Origin: Dorea phocaeensis
GTDB lineage: Bacteria; Bacillota; Clostridia; Lachnospirales; Lachnospiraceae
Direction: 5' to 3'
NCBI RefSeq assembly: GCF_900240315.1
Contig: NZ_OEPZ01000001.1
Span: forward strand, 62,001 to 126,000
Length of the DNA: 64,000 nucleotides
This document shows positions 34,671-45,667 of the stretch, piece after piece. The notes below the pieces were generated by a model, which was given only the letters and a program-made list of their open reading frames with translations, was not told the DNA's origin and did no database searches. The translations under genes and the position numbers were made by a program. Position 1 is the stretch's first letter, and each line of letters opens with the position of its first letter.

Positions 34671-35639
34671 ATGAAGATAGTTGTTTTGGACGGTTACACA
34701 TTAAACCCGGGAGATATTTCATGGGAAGGTTTAGAAGCATTGGGAGAGTGCGTAGTATATGATCGTACTTCTCTGACGGATGTACAGGAGACCATCGACA
34801 GAATCGGAGATGCAGAAATCGTATACACTAACAAGACGCCGCTTCCAAGAGAAGTATTTGAAAAATGTACCAACATTAAATTTGTCGGTGTGCTTGCAAC
34901 CGGATATAACGTAGTTGATATTGCAACTGCAAAGGAAAAAGGAATTCCGGTAGCAAACATTCCAACTTATGGAACAGCAGCGGTAGGTCAGTTTGCAATC
35001 GCGTTGTTATTAGAAATCTGTCATCACATTGGACATCACAGCAAAGTGGTTCATGAAGGCGCATGGGAAGCAAATCCAGATTGGTGTTTCTGGGATTATC
35101 CGTTGATCGAATTAGATGGAAAGACAATGGGAATTATCGGTTACGGAAGAATCGGTCAGTCTACCGGAAAGATTGCGCAGGCACTTGGTATGAAGGTTCT
35201 TGCATATGATTCATACAGAAATCCGGCATTGGAATGTGAAACTTGTCAGTACGCTGACCTGGATGAAGTATTGAGTCAGTCTGATGTTATTGCACTTCAC
35301 TGCCCTCTGTTCCCGGACACAGAGAAGATCATCAACAAAAATACAATTGCCAAAATGAAAGATGGAGTTATTATTTTAAATAATTCAAGAGGTCCATTGA
35401 TCGAGGAACAGGATCTGGCAGATGCATTGAATAGCGGAAAAGTAGCTGCGGCAGGCTTGGATGTTGTTTCAACAGAGCCAATCAAGCATGATAATCCGCT
35501 ACTCACAGCCAAGAACTGTCTGATTACACCGCATATTTCATGGGCACCAAAGGAGTCTCGTCAGAGATTGATGGATATTGCGGTAGATAATTTAAAAGCT
35601 TATGTTGAGGGAAACCCACAGAACATAGTAAATAAATAG
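34671..35639 (+). CDS. D-2-hydroxyacid dehydrogenase (hydroxypyruvate/glycerate dehydrogenase-like)
   Basis: 322 residues. The NAD(P)-binding motif GIIGYGRIGQSTG is near residue 152, with the catalytic arginine in NNSRGPLI, glutamate region and the histidine in ITPHISWAPKE. It resembles glycerate dehydrogenase/hydroxypyruvate reductase. ATG 34671 is chosen since GGAGGAG (34657-34663) then has a 7-nt spacer; ATG 34665 is too close. Its place between accC and pxpA2, with glycerate kinase in the same island, hints at hydroxypyruvate-glycerate conversion. Confidence 0.9.
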   Translation: MKIVVLDGYTLNPGDISWEGLEALGECVVYDRTSLTDVQETIDRIGDAEIVYTNKTPLPREVFEKCTNIKFVGVLATGYNVVDIATAKEKGIPVANIPTYGTAAVGQFAIALLLEICHHIGHHSKVVHEGAWEANPDWCFWDYPLIELDGKTMGIIGYGRIGQSTGKIAQALGMKVLAYDSYRNPALECETCQYADLDEVLSQSDVIALHCPLFPDTEKIINKNTIAKMKDGVIILNNSRGPLIEEQDLADALNSGKVAAAGLDVVSTEPIKHDNPLLTAKNCLITPHISWAPKESRQRLMDIAVDNLKAYVEGNPQNIVNK

Positions 35640-35653
35640 AAAGGAGGAAAAAC

Positions 35654-36409
35654 ATGTATTCAATCGATTTAAACAGTGATATTGGAGAAAGCTTCGGTGC
35701 GTATAAGCTGGGAGATGATGAAGCAATCCTTCAGCAGATTACGGCAGCTAATGTAGCATGTGGATGGCATGCAGGTGATCCAATGGTGATGGATAAAGTG
35801 GTACGAATGGCAAGTGAAAGAGGCGTTGTAGTCGGAGCACATCCCGGCTATCCGGATCTGATGGGCTTTGGAAGAAGAAAGATGGTCTTATCCTTTCAAG
35901 AAGTAAAGAATTATGTAAAATATCAGATTGGAGCGTTGTCTGCATTTACACAGAGTTATGGAATGAAACTGCATCATGTGGCGCCGCATGGAGCTATGGG
36001 GAATCAATGTCAGTATGACGAAGAGATTTCCAGAGCAATCTGCGAAGCGGTATATGAAGTAGACAAAGACTTGATCATCTATTACTGTGCAGGAGCTGTA
36101 CTTGGCAAGATTGCAGAAGATATGGGACTTAGAACAGCGGCAGAAATTTTTGCGGATCGTGCGTATATGGATGATTTATCACTGGTTCCAAGAAAGATGG
36201 AAGGCTCTATGATCACAGATGAAGATGTAGCAATCAGCCGTTGTGTGCGGATGATTAAAGAAGGAAAGGTTACGTCAATTAATGGTAAAGACATTGACAT
36301 TAAAGGCGATACGCTCTGTGTTCATGGCGATGGACCGAAGGCAATTGCATTTGCAAGAAGGATTCGGGAGACATTTGAAAAAGAAGGAATTGAGATTAAA
36401 CCTATGTAA
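35654..36409 (+). CDS. pxpA: 5-oxoprolinase subunit PxpA (LamB/YcsF family), copy 2
   Basis: 251 residues with SIDLNSDIGESFGAY, ANVACGWHAGDP, GAHPGYPDLMGFGRRK, VAPHGAMGNQ and LCVHGDGPKAI. It closes the operon pxpB-pxpC-accB-accC-dehydrogenase-pxpA. AAGGAGG lies upstream. Relative to copy 1, some conserved places differ (CGWHAGDP against CGFHASDP), so substrate preference may differ. Confidence 0.92.
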   Translation: MYSIDLNSDIGESFGAYKLGDDEAILQQITAANVACGWHAGDPMVMDKVVRMASERGVVVGAHPGYPDLMGFGRRKMVLSFQEVKNYVKYQIGALSAFTQSYGMKLHHVAPHGAMGNQCQYDEEISRAICEAVYEVDKDLIIYYCAGAVLGKIAEDMGLRTAAEIFADRAYMDDLSLVPRKMEGSMITDEDVAISRCVRMIKEGKVTSINGKDIDIKGDTLCVHGDGPKAIAFARRIRETFEKEGIEIKPM

Positions 36410-36418
36410 GTATAGGAA

Positions 36419-36492
36419 AGCGCCGGATGAATCATGAATTTGAATACAAAAAAGTAAGGAAACAGTCATTGATTTGTTTTGGCGCTATTTTT
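36419..36492 (+). terminator. Possible terminator after pxpA copy 2
   Basis: AGCGCC (36419-36424) can pair with GGCGCT (36481-36486), followed by ATTTTTG. The 56-nt loop makes this weak; read-through into the symporter gene is possible. Confidence 0.35.
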
Positions 36493-36511
36493 GTACCCTA
36501 AAATAGGAGAA

Positions 36512-36535
36512 AAACAAGGAGTGAAACAAGGAGTG
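36512..36535 (+). repeat. Tandem 12-bp duplication carrying two ribosome binding sites
   Basis: AAACAAGGAGTG occurs twice in a row. The second AAGGAG is about 11 nt from the ATG at 36544, the first about 23. A slippage-type duplication could change translation level slightly. Confidence 0.8.
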
Positions 36536-36543
36536 AAGAGAAA

Positions 36544-37881
36544 ATGGCAAAGCAAAAAGAACAAATGTCAGTAGTAAAAAAGATGATGATTGCTCTGATT
36601 GGTGGCTTAATCGTAGGTATTGCTTTTTTGCTGATCAGAGAAAATGTAGTTTCAGAAAGTACATGGAATGTAATTAATAAAATTTTGTTTCAGGATATTA
36701 CAGTAGAAGAAGGTGTTGGCGCTGTCGGAATCTTCTATATTGTCGGTCAGATCTTTATGAGAGGCCTGCAGCTTGCAATCGTACCGCTGGTATTGGTGTC
36801 TTTAAGTCTTGCAATGTGCAGCATTTCTAATTCAACAAAACTTGGTCGTATTGCAGGAAAGACGCTGCTTGGATTTTTTGGATTTTATGTATTTGGAGCA
36901 TTTTTCGGATGTGTGATTGCTTATATTATAAAATCACTAGGCTTCTTTAATGTTACACTTCCAAGTGAAGCGGTAAGTGAGGCGGCAACCATTGACGCAT
37001 TCAATCCACTGGCAACAATTGTCAATGCGGTACCGAGCAACATAACGGAAGCATTCAGTACAAATAACAGTATTTTGGCAGTTGTCGTAGTTGCGATTAT
37101 TATTGGTCTGTGCATGAACCAGCTTGGAGAAAAAGCAGATCCATTGAAGAAAGTATTGGAAAGCGCAAACGAAGTAATTCAGATGTATTTGACATTCCTG
37201 ATCAACAAAGTAGGACCGGTTGCAATTTTCTGTTTGATTTCCAGAACTTTTGCGATCTATGGTGTGGAATATCTTGCTCCGGCTGCAGCATATGTCATCT
37301 TTGCAATGCTTACATTATTCTTGTTGGTTGTAACATTATATCCACTTGGAATTTGGATTACAACGAGAGAGAATCCGGTGAAATTCTTAAAGAAGATAGC
37401 GAAAGTGGGAGTGTTCGGATTTTCAACAAACTCATCTGCAGCTTGTCTTCCATTGAATACAAGAACCTGTATTGATGAACTGGGATGTAGTGAAGAAATT
37501 ACAAGCTTTGTACTTCCTACAGGAATGACAATCAATATGAATGGAACAACGGTTATGCACATGTTTGCAGTGACATTCATTGCAACAGCTGCAGGAATTA
37601 ATGTAACACCTGCCAACATGATTGTTATGGCATTCTTATCAATCTGTGCGGCAGCAGGAACTCCAGCAATTCCGATTGCCGGAACAACGATGATCTTTAC
37701 CGTTTTATCTGGAATGGGATGGACCACAGAAGCATGCTTAATCGGTTATGCACTGGTTGTAGCAATCAACCGTCCGGTTGAGATGGCATTACTTCCTTTG
37801 AATGTTATCGGAGACGCAGCAGTAAACGTAATCGTAAACGCAAAAGAAAAAGAATTAGATAAAGAAAAATATAATGGATAA
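36544..37881 (+). CDS. Dicarboxylate/amino acid:cation symporter (DAACS family)
   Basis: 445 residues with eight to ten membrane segments and re-entrant loops. Signatures are STNSSAACLPLNTRTC, TGMTINMNGTTVMHMF and SICAAAGTPAIPIAGTTM, which bind the amino acid carboxylates and Na+. It likely imports an acidic or small neutral amino acid such as glutamate, aspartate or serine. It follows the pxp2 operon by 134 nt in the same direction and ends at a strong hairpin. Confidence 0.92.
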   Translation: MAKQKEQMSVVKKMMIALIGGLIVGIAFLLIRENVVSESTWNVINKILFQDITVEEGVGAVGIFYIVGQIFMRGLQLAIVPLVLVSLSLAMCSISNSTKLGRIAGKTLLGFFGFYVFGAFFGCVIAYIIKSLGFFNVTLPSEAVSEAATIDAFNPLATIVNAVPSNITEAFSTNNSILAVVVVAIIIGLCMNQLGEKADPLKKVLESANEVIQMYLTFLINKVGPVAIFCLISRTFAIYGVEYLAPAAAYVIFAMLTLFLLVVTLYPLGIWITTRENPVKFLKKIAKVGVFGFSTNSSAACLPLNTRTCIDELGCSEEITSFVLPTGMTINMNGTTVMHMFAVTFIATAAGINVTPANMIVMAFLSICAAAGTPAIPIAGTTMIFTVLSGMGWTTEACLIGYALVVAINRPVEMALLPLNVIGDAAVNVIVNAKEKELDKEKYNG

Positions 37882-37883
37882 TT

Positions 37884-37920
37884 AATTCGGGACGGGTTTT
37901 CAAAAAGCCCGTCCCGAATT
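37884..37920 (+). terminator. Strong hairpin after the DAACS gene
   Basis: AATTCGGGACGGG (37884-37896) pairs perfectly with CCCGTCCCGAATT (37908-37920). The following U-run is poor, so it may terminate only in part or protect the RNA end. Confidence 0.65.
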
Positions 37921-37942
37921 GATTTACTTTGGAGGGGGTAAC

Positions 37943-38857
37943 GTGGATAACTTTGCGAAAATGTTTCAGTTACAGATGATGTTATTTCTGTTAATGGCTG
38001 TGGGAGTTCTATTTAGAAAAAGAAATATTATTTCAGAGTCCGGCCGGAAGACATTGTCGAACTTGACGGTGAATTTAATCCTGCCGTGTAATATTATAGA
38101 GTCTTTCCTCGGTGAATGGAATGTATCTGAAAATCTTCTCCGCCATTGTTTGATTGCGTTGGGGATTTCTTTTGGGATACAGGTGGCGGCGCTATATTTG
38201 AGTATGTTATTTTTTGCGCCTGTCTCAAGAGATAAGAAAAATATTTTCAAATACGGTTTGATTGTTTCAAATTCCAGTTTTATTGGAATTCCGGTTGTAG
38301 GGGAATTATATGGGAATCTTGGTGTGCTTTATACATCATTTTTTCAAATTCCGATCCGTATTATGATGTGGACTGCCGGGCTTTCTTTATTTACGAATGT
38401 GGATAAAAAAGAATCTTTTCAAAAGCTGATAAAACATCCGTGTATTATTGCGATAGTTATAGGAGCTTTTTTGATGATAGCATCTGTTCCGCTGCCATCG
38501 TTTCTGGGAAATACAATTGCTGGCTTGAGCAAATGTACGACACCACTGTCCATGATCACTGTGGGAGCAATGTTCGCAAATTCAAAATGGAGCGATTTTC
38601 TGGATCCGTCTATTTTGTATTACTGTTTGATTCGCCTGATTGTATTTCCGGCAATTGTCTTTGGTGCAGTCCGTCTTCTTGGTATAGATCTGGTACTGGG
38701 AAATGTTGCTGTTTTGTTAAGTGCGATGCCGATGGCAGCAACAACAGCAATTCTTGCAGATAAATATAATTATAATGGAGAAACAGCTTCACGCTCGATT
38801 TTTGTATCGACTCTTTTGTCAATCGTGACATTACCGGTAATATGTCTTATGTTATAA
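37943..38857 (+). CDS. AEC-family (auxin efflux carrier-type) transporter
   Basis: 304 residues with about ten membrane segments in two repeats; motifs LTVNLILPCNIIESF, SNSSFIGIPVVGELYG and AMPMAATTAILADKYN fit AEC/malate permease-like carriers. Such carriers move organic acids or amino acid-derived anions. GTG 37943 follows GGAGGGGG closely; ATG 37961 is an alternative start. It may be partly read through from the DAACS gene and ends before a terminator-like hairpin. Confidence 0.88.
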   Translation: MDNFAKMFQLQMMLFLLMAVGVLFRKRNIISESGRKTLSNLTVNLILPCNIIESFLGEWNVSENLLRHCLIALGISFGIQVAALYLSMLFFAPVSRDKKNIFKYGLIVSNSSFIGIPVVGELYGNLGVLYTSFFQIPIRIMMWTAGLSLFTNVDKKESFQKLIKHPCIIAIVIGAFLMIASVPLPSFLGNTIAGLSKCTTPLSMITVGAMFANSKWSDFLDPSILYYCLIRLIVFPAIVFGAVRLLGIDLVLGNVAVLLSAMPMAATTAILADKYNYNGETASRSIFVSTLLSIVTLPVICLML

Positions 38858-38944
38858 ATTGGAAGAATTCGTATTCTTCACAGAATATAATTTGCACGAT
38901 TTTCTATTCTTGTGCTAAAATCCCATCTTTGACAGTTGAAAAAT

Positions 38945-38997
38945 GAAAATGCGGCTACAAGCCCCGTAAATATGGGCGGTGTAGCCGTTTTCTTGTT
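38945..38997. terminator. Terminator-like hairpin between the AEC gene and the transposase remnant
   Basis: CGGCTACA (38952-38959) pairs with TGTAGCCG (38980-38987) and GCCC with GGGC inside; A-run before and TTTTCTTG after. It may end the AEC gene or be part of the old insertion sequence. Confidence 0.65.
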
Positions 38998-39019
38998 TGC
39001 AACGATATGTGCTATTTTT

Positions 39020-39600
39020 CTATTTGTTCTGTTTTGTTTCTTTTATAATCGTCCTCATAGTAGATTTGCGTATGAATTCATAATCCGTACGGAACCCAAA
39101 GGAATTATGTAGTTTGTCTGTTATCTTTGTACGTTTGTAAGAAGGAATGTAGCCACTGTCTTTGGATAAAAGTGTAACATTCATAGTTCTTAATGTTTCT
39201 AAAATCTGACTGCAGGTAAACTCTTCTCCAAGTTTCTTTTCTAATAATCGATAAACTAATAGGCTAATGAAGCAGGTCAGGAAATGAGCTTTGATGCGAT
39301 CTCCGCGTCTGACAAATACAGGTCTCGCCTCGAATTCTGACTTCATGATTCTGAAGTTTTCTTCGATTTCCCATCGTTGTTTGTTGATATTGATAAGCTC
39401 CCTGATATCTCCCTCAAGATTTGTAACCACTGCATAAAAACCATCATACATAGACTCTTCTAGGATTTTAGCTTCATCTAATTGATAAATACTTTTTTGA
39501 GCTATTTCACCATCTTCTGTGACAGCTGTTCTTTGAATGAAACGAGCTGGATCATTTGAACCTTTTCCTTTTCTGGTTTTATCTGAAGATTGTATCGGTA
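39020..39600 (-). pseudogene. Truncated IS1634/IS4-like transposase remnant
   Basis: The minus-strand frame from about 39600 to the stop at 39020 is open and encodes the C-terminal part of a DDE transposase: KGKGSNDPARFIQR, KYDGFYAV-like MYDGFYAVVTNLEGD and the glutamate region INKQRWEIEENFRIMK. A full protein of this family is far longer, so the N-terminal two thirds are gone. The frame breaks off right at the A-rich start of the carA promoter (TTGACA at 39617). An internal ATG at 39451 is not a true start. Confidence 0.85.
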
Positions 39601-39616
39601 AATATTAAAAAAAGAT

Positions 39617-39645
39617 TTGACAAACACTCGGGAAAGTACCATAAT
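39617..39645 (+). promoter_or_regulatory. Promoter of the carA-dapL operon
   Basis: TTGACA (39617-39622) and CATAAT (39640-39645), 17-bp spacer. The start is expected near 39652, about 9 nt before the hexaloop hairpin. Confidence 0.88.
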
Positions 39646-39660
39646 AGTAATGATTAAATG

Positions 39661-39676
39661 CTGACAAAGGGGTCAG
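39661..39676 (+). promoter_or_regulatory. Hexaloop hairpin, candidate ANTAR-binding antiterminator (carA leader)
   Basis: CTGAC and GTCAG form five perfect pairs around the loop AAAGGG (A at 1, G at 4). The bases 39666-39676 are also the 5' arm of the following terminator. The stem sequence differs from those before agcS and glnN while the loop pattern is kept, which supports selection on structure. No second hairpin is seen upstream within the RNA. Confidence 0.68.
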
Positions 39677-39705
39677 GAACCGTAGGGTTTCTGACTCCTT
39701 TTTTT
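39666..39705 (+). terminator. Intrinsic terminator/attenuator in the carA leader
   Basis: 5' arm AAAGGGGTCAGGAACC (39666-39681), loop GTAG, 3' arm GGTTTCTGACTCC and seven U (39699-39705). It precedes carA and so controls the whole operon. Confidence 0.92.
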
Positions 39706-39725
39706 AGGTTTAGGAGGACTCATTC

Positions 39726-40802
39726 ATGAAAGCATTTCTTATATTAGAGGATGGCACTGTATTTGAAGGAACGCAGATTGGTGCAAAAAAGGAAGCGGTA
39801 AGCGAGGTTGTGTTTAATACGTCTATGACGGGATATCTGGAGGTGCTGACAGATCCTTCCTATGCGGGGCAGATGGTGGTGCTGACGTATCCGCTGATCG
39901 GAAACTACGGGGTGACACCGGATCGGGAGTCTGCTCATATCTGGGCAGGTGGGCTGATTGTACGAGAAATGGAAGATATGCCAAGTAATTTCCGGTGTGA
40001 GGGGAAGCTTGATGATCTGCTTGCAGAAGAAGGAATTACAGGCATTACGGGAATAGATACAAGAGCGCTTACCAGACTTCTCAGAAAAAAAGGAACCATG
40101 AACGGGATGATCACTACAGATGTGGATTATTGCATGAGTGATGTGATCATGAAACTTCATACTTACAAGATGGGAAATGTTGTCAGAGAGACTTCCTGCA
40201 AAGAGAGCTATGTGTTAAAGGGAGATGGTCCAAGGATTGCACTCCTTGATCTGGGAGCGAAGGCGAATATTGCAGCTTCCCTGAATAGAAGAGGGTGTGA
40301 GGTGACGGTATATCCGGCAGATACCTCTGCGGAAACAATCTTGCGAGCCAATCCGGATGGCATCATGTTATCGAACGGTCCCGGCGATCCTTCCACCTGT
40401 ATGGAGATTATTTCACAGATCCGCAAGTTATATGAGAGGGACATTCCGATTTTTGCTATTTGTCTTGGTCATCAGTTGATGGCGCTTGCCAATGGGGCGA
40501 AAACATATAAATTGACTTATGGACATCGAGGTGGAAACCATCCGGTGAAAGATCTGACAGATGGGAAAGTCTATATCTCTTCTCAAAATCACGGTTATGC
40601 TGTGGATGCCGGCAGCATGGAACCGGGAATAGCAGAAGAATTGTTTGTCAATGTCAATGATGGAACGAACGAGGGACTTCGCTATAAAAACAAAAAGATT
40701 ATGACGGTACAGTTTCATCCGGAAGCAAACCCCGGGCCTCAGGATACAGCGTGGCTCTTTGATAAGTTTATAGAAATGGTGAAGGAGGATAGTTATGCCT
40801 AG
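39726..40802 (+). CDS. carA: Carbamoyl-phosphate synthase small (glutaminase) subunit
   Basis: 358 residues: an N-terminal domain ([34 protein letters not shown]) and a class I glutamine amidotransferase domain with the nucleophile in [13 protein letters not shown] near residue 245 and the His/Glu pair in [13 protein letters not shown]. It releases ammonia from glutamine for CarB. GGAGGA lies before the ATG. It overlaps carB by 8 nt and is the first gene after the attenuator. Confidence 0.96.
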   Translation: MKAFLILEDGTVFEGTQIGAKKEAVSEVVFNTSMTGYLEVLTDPSYAGQMVVLTYPLIGNYGVTPDRESAHIWAGGLIVREMEDMPSNFRCEGKLDDLLAEEGITGITGIDTRALTRLLRKKGTMNGMITTDVDYCMSDVIMKLHTYKMGNVVRETSCKESYVLKGDGPRIALLDLGAKANIAASLNRRGCEVTVYPADTSAETILRANPDGIMLSNGPGDPSTCMEIISQIRKLYERDIPIFAICLGHQLMALANGAKTYKLTYGHRGGNHPVKDLTDGKVYISSQNHGYAVDAGSMEPGIAEELFVNVNDGTNEGLRYKNKKIMTVQFHPEANPGPQDTAWLFDKFIEMVKEDSYA

Positions 40803-43800
40803 AAATAAAACGATCAGAAAAGTGCTGGTAATCGGTTCCGGTCCGATCGTGATCGGTCAGGCGGCAGAGTTTGATTATGCCGGAACACAGGCATGTCGTT
40901 CCCTGAAAGAAGAAGGCGTACAAGTGGTACTTCTGAATTCGAATCCGGCGACGATTATGACAGATAAAGAGATTGCGGATCATGTGTATATTGAGCCTCT
41001 GACAGTAGAGACTGCCAAGCGGCTGATCATCAAGGAGCAGCCGGATAGTGTGCTTCCTACACTGGGCGGTCAGGCAGGACTTAATCTTGCCATGGAATTG
41101 GAGGAAAGTGGGTTTCTAAAAGAACATCATGTTCGTTTGATCGGTACGACTGCGGAGACGATTAAAAAGGCGGAGGATCGTCTGGAATTTAAGAAGACAA
41201 TGGAGAAGATCGGCGAACCGTGTGCCCCGTCTCTCGTAGTCGAGTCCGTGGAAGATGGTCTGGCATTTGCAAAAGAGATCGGTTATCCGGTCGTTTTAAG
41301 GCCGGCATACACGCTGGGTGGAAGCGGCGGAGGAATCGCTCAGGATGAGAAGGAATGTGAGGAAATTCTCGGAAACGGACTTCGCCTATCCAGAACGCAT
41401 CAGGTGCTGGTTGAGCGCTGTATTGCCGGCTGGAAGGAAATAGAGTATGAAGTGATACGGGACGGGAATGATACCTGTATCACGGTATGCAATATGGAGA
41501 ATGTAGATCCGGTCGGGGTTCATACCGGAGACAGTATTGTGACAGCGCCTTCTCAGACGTTAAGTGATAAAGAATACCAGATGTTGCGTACATCTGCGAT
41601 TAAGATTATCCGGGAGCTTCAGATCACTGGAGGGTGTAATGTACAGTTTGCCTTACACCCGGAATCTTATGAATATTGTGTGATCGAGGTTAATCCGAGA
41701 GTGAGCAGATCGTCAGCGCTTGCCTCGAAGGCAACGGGATATCCAATTGCAAGAGTAGCGGCAAAAATAGCGCTGGGATATCAATTGGACGAGATTTTTA
41801 ATGAAGTGACAGGAAAAACCTACGCAAGCTTTGAACCGGTCTTAGATTATTGTGTTGTAAAGATCCCGAGACTTCCCTTCGATAAATTCCTTACAGCCAA
41901 GCATCGTTTGACAACTCAGATGAAAGCGACCGGAGAGGTGATGAGTATCTGTCAGAACTTTGAAGGCGCATTGATGAAGGCTCTGCGGTCACTGGAACAG
42001 CACGTGGACAGTCTTCTCTCTTATGATTATTCGAAGATCAGCAGGGAAGAGCTGATCGAGAAGATAAAAGAAGTGGATGACAGGAGAATTTACAAGATTG
42101 CAGAAGCGTTTCGACGGGGGATAGACATGGAAACCATCCACGAGATTACAAGGATTGATAACTGGTTTTTATCTAGGATCGGGAAACTTGTGGAGATGGA
42201 GACGAAGCTTGCCAGAGAGCCGTTGACCAGAGAAGTACTGTTGGAAGCTAAGAAAATGGAATTCCCGGACAGTGTCATTGCAAAACTGACAAAGCTTACC
42301 GAGGAAGAAGTAAGACAGATGCGATGTGCTTATGGAATCCGTCCGGCGTATCAGATTGTTGATACGTGTGCTGCGGAATTTGATGCGGAGACACCATATT
42401 ATTATTCCGTATACGGAAGCGAAAATGAGGCGGAGATTTCGACAGGACGAAAAAAGGTATTGATTCTTGGCTCCGGACCAATCCGAATCGGACAGGGTAT
42501 TGAATTTGATTTCTGCAGCGTCCATTCTGCGTGGGCATTTAAAAAGGAAGGATATGAGACAATCATTGTCAACAATAATCCGGAGACGGTAAGCACAGAT
42601 TTTGATATTGCAGATAAACTGTATTTTGAACCTCTGACTGCCGAGGACGTGCGCGGAATTGTGGAATTGGAACATCCTGATGGCGCGGTGGTACAGTTTG
42701 GAGGTCAGACAGCGATCAAACTTGCGAAGGATTTGATGGAGATGGGAGTTCCGATTCTCGGAACTGCGCAGAAGGATGTAGATGCGGCAGAAGACAGGGA
42801 ACTCTTTGATGAGATTCTGGAGGAGTGTGAAATCCCCAGACCAAAAGGGAAAACCGTATATACTTCGAAGGAAGCCAAGGAGGCAGCGCAGGAACTCGGC
42901 TATCCGGTGCTTGTGCGACCGTCCTATGTTCTGGGCGGACAAGGGATGCAGATCGCAGTGAATGATCAGGATATTGAAGAGTTTATGGGAATCATTAATC
43001 AGATCGCGCAGGAGCATCCGATTCTGGTGGACAAATATCTTCAAGGGAAAGAGGTAGAAGTGGATGCAGTCTGCGATGGGGAGGAGATTCTCATTCCCGG
43101 AATCATGGAGCACATTGAGCGGGCAGGTATTCATTCCGGAGACAGTGTGTCAGTCTATCCGGCAAAAAGCCTTACAACGGATATTCAGGCTGTGATCACC
43201 GATTATACAAGAAGACTTGCAAGGGCACTTCATGTGCGGGGACTTATCAATATTCAGTTTATTGTATGTGAAGGACGTGTCTATGTAATTGAAGTCAATC
43301 CGCGCTCCAGCAGGACGGTGCCGTATATAAGTAAAGTGACGGGAATCCCGATCATTGAACTTGCGGTAAAGGTGATGAATGGAGCAAAGTTATCAGAGCT
43401 TGGATACGGAACAGGGCTTGCACCTGCCGGGAAATATTATGCGGTAAAAATGCCGGTCTTTTCCTTTGAAAAAATCCGGGGAGCTGAAATAAGCCTTGGT
43501 CCGGAGATGAAATCGACAGGGGAGTGCCTCGGAATCGCAGGAGATTTTGTAGAGGCGCTCTATAAAGCATTTCTTGGGGCGGGGGTAAGGCTTCCGAAAT
43601 ATAAGAAAATGATTCTCTCTGTACGGGATCAGGACAAAGAAGAGGCGGTGGAGATTGGAAGACGATTCTCAAGGCTTGGCTACCAGATCTATGCTACCAA
43701 AGGAACATATCAGGCGCTTGAAGAGGCTGGTGTTATGTCGCAGAAAGTGGGGAAGATGGAGGAGGGATCTCCGAATATCCTTGATTTGATTCTTGACCAT

Positions 43801-43995
43801 GAGATCGATCTGATCATTGACACACCGCAGGAAGGGGCTGAACATGCAAAGGATGGCTTTGTCATTCGAAGAAATGCGATTGAGACCGGGGTGAATGTGC
43901 TGACGGCCATTGATACTGCAAGAGCGTTAGCGGACAGTCTCCAGTACAGAGATAAAGACCGGCTCAGTCTGATAGATATCGCAAAAGATGTTTAG
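40795..43995 (+). CDS. carB: Carbamoyl-phosphate synthase large subunit
   Basis: 1066 residues with the duplicated ATP-grasp layout: first half [26 protein letters not shown], second half [25 protein letters not shown] (each conserved core seen twice), an oligomerisation segment between, and a C-terminal MGS-like regulatory domain. It makes carbamoyl phosphate for arginine and pyrimidine synthesis. AAGGAGG lies in the end of carA. pyrG follows by 12 nt. Confidence 0.97.
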   Translation: MPRNKTIRKVLVIGSGPIVIGQAAEFDYAGTQACRSLKEEGVQVVLLNSNPATIMTDKEIADHVYIEPLTVETAKRLIIKEQPDSVLPTLGGQAGLNLAMELEESGFLKEHHVRLIGTTAETIKKAEDRLEFKKTMEKIGEPCAPSLVVESVEDGLAFAKEIGYPVVLRPAYTLGGSGGGIAQDEKECEEILGNGLRLSRTHQVLVERCIAGWKEIEYEVIRDGNDTCITVCNMENVDPVGVHTGDSIVTAPSQTLSDKEYQMLRTSAIKIIRELQITGGCNVQFALHPESYEYCVIEVNPRVSRSSALASKATGYPIARVAAKIALGYQLDEIFNEVTGKTYASFEPVLDYCVVKIPRLPFDKFLTAKHRLTTQMKATGEVMSICQNFEGALMKALRSLEQHVDSLLSYDYSKISREELIEKIKEVDDRRIYKIAEAFRRGIDMETIHEITRIDNWFLSRIGKLVEMETKLAREPLTREVLLEAKKMEFPDSVIAKLTKLTEEEVRQMRCAYGIRPAYQIVDTCAAEFDAETPYYYSVYGSENEAEISTGRKKVLILGSGPIRIGQGIEFDFCSVHSAWAFKKEGYETIIVNNNPETVSTDFDIADKLYFEPLTAEDVRGIVELEHPDGAVVQFGGQTAIKLAKDLMEMGVPILGTAQKDVDAAEDRELFDEILEECEIPRPKGKTVYTSKEAKEAAQELGYPVLVRPSYVLGGQGMQIAVNDQDIEEFMGIINQIAQEHPILVDKYLQGKEVEVDAVCDGEEILIPGIMEHIERAGIHSGDSVSVYPAKSLTTDIQAVITDYTRRLARALHVRGLINIQFIVCEGRVYVIEVNPRSSRTVPYISKVTGIPIIELAVKVMNGAKLSELGYGTGLAPAGKYYAVKMPVFSFEKIRGAEISLGPEMKSTGECLGIAGDFVEALYKAFLGAGVRLPKYKKMILSVRDQDKEEAVEIGRRFSRLGYQIYATKGTYQALEEAGVMSQKVGKMEEGSPNILDLILDHEIDLIIDTPQEGAEHAKDGFVIRRNAIETGVNVLTAIDTARALADSLQYRDKDRLSLIDIAKDV

Positions 43996-45618
<1,623 letters not shown>

Positions 45619-45667
45619 AATTTAATTATTTATTACTGTAATTTGAAAAAGCAAAGGAGAAGTCTGT

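Noticed and set aside
39646-39725. PyrR-binding attenuator or G-run (pyrG-type) attenuator before carA
   Set aside because: The conserved PyrR anti-antiterminator sequence is absent, and the predicted RNA does not begin with a run of G; the loop matches the agcS and glnN leaders instead.
42169-43134. 321-codon open frame on the minus strand inside carB
   Set aside because: It is antisense to conserved CarB sequence, has no recognised motif and no ribosome site; a shadow of codon bias.
45619-45667. CAAAGG before glnA as a fourth hexaloop element
   Set aside because: It is part of the ribosome binding site (GCAAAGGAG); no pairing arms flank it and no terminator follows.
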